NCBI GenBank assembly: GCA_959600065.1
Contig: CAUGKZ010000173.1
Span: 1 to 5,001, forward strand
Source of the DNA: an uncultured Kroppenstedtia sp.
GTDB lineage: Bacteria; Bacillota; Bacilli; Thermoactinomycetales; DSM-45169
Direction of reading: 5' to 3'
Length of the DNA stretch: 5,001 nucleotides
Under the pieces are notes generated by a model. That model saw nothing but the letters and a program-made list of their open reading frames with translations. It did not search any database and was not told the DNA's origin. This document shows, piece after piece, positions 4,900 to 5,001 of this stretch. Positions within the stretch are counted from its first letter, which is position 1. Each line of letters begins with the position of its first letter. The translations under genes were made by a program, and so were the position numbers.

Positions 4900-5001
4900 A
4901 TGTCGAAGAATCAAGGGAAGGCATTCATTTTTGATTTAGATGGAACACTTTTTCAAACCGAACAGGTGGCGATCCCCGCTTTTCACCGAACTTATCAACA
5001 G
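4900..5001 (+). CDS. HAD-superfamily hydrolase, N-terminal fragment
   Basis: Only the first 34 codons are inside the window; the frame is open at the right edge. FIFDLDGTLF (9-18) is the HAD motif I, with the nucleophile Asp12 and the acid/base Asp14. These enzymes, mostly cytoplasmic Mg-dependent phosphatases, hydrolyse phosphate esters through an aspartyl-phosphate. The following QTEQVAIPAFHRTY looks like the start of a helical cap as in phosphoglycolate phosphatase / PpaX / beta-phosphoglucomutase-type members, where the equivalent position is often DTE or DSE. The substrate cannot be assigned from this fragment. GGAG at 4888-4891 lies 8 nt before the ATG and supports the start. Family membership is sure, subfamily is not. 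Confidence 0.9.
   Translation, partial: MSKNQGKAFIFDLDGTLFQTEQVAIPAFHRTYQQ

Overview
The window looks like chromosomal DNA of a Gram-positive, endospore-former-like Firmicute. The evidence is the near-perfect Shine-Dalgarno sites (AAAGGAGG, GAAAGGAGGT), sigma-A boxes at 17-nt spacing, hairpin-plus-U-tract terminators, a TTG start and a tRNA with encoded CCA. The moderately high GC and the protein flavour make Thermoactinomycetaceae (Bacillales) my best guess, but that is inference and not proven here.

Layout. 1-272: a terminator-like hairpin ending something upstream, a 54-nt imperfect inverted repeat, and a possible extended -10 promoter. 273-1016 (+): a protein-kinase-fold protein that has lost the catalytic HRD and DFG motifs, so a pseudokinase. 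It is followed by a terminator at 1103-1151. 1275-2552 (+): a GT-B fold glycosyltransferase (family 4-like) closed by a strong compound terminator. 2673-2748 (+): tRNA-Ala with anticodon CGC, with its own promoter and terminator. 2883-3977 (+): an M50 / site-2 intramembrane metalloprotease starting at TTG. 4002-4295 (-): a small Arg-rich protein converging on the protease gene. 4330-4402: two tandem minus-strand terminators. 4431-4595 (-): a 54-aa orphan protein with a textbook promoter and RBS. 4900-5001 (+): the first 34 codons of a HAD-superfamily hydrolase that runs off the window.

The plus-strand genes look like separate transcription units rather than one operon, because a terminator separates most of them. 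No shared pathway is evident. The pseudokinase, the glycosyltransferase and the membrane protease suggest envelope or signalling roles at most. The most intriguing part is the minus-strand block 4002-4667: a strongly expressed-looking micro-protein gene, two look-alike terminators in series, and then a second small ORF with a perfect RBS but no room for its own promoter. That arrangement could be an attenuation or read-through design, or decay. There is no CRISPR array, insertion sequence, integrase or origin in the window.
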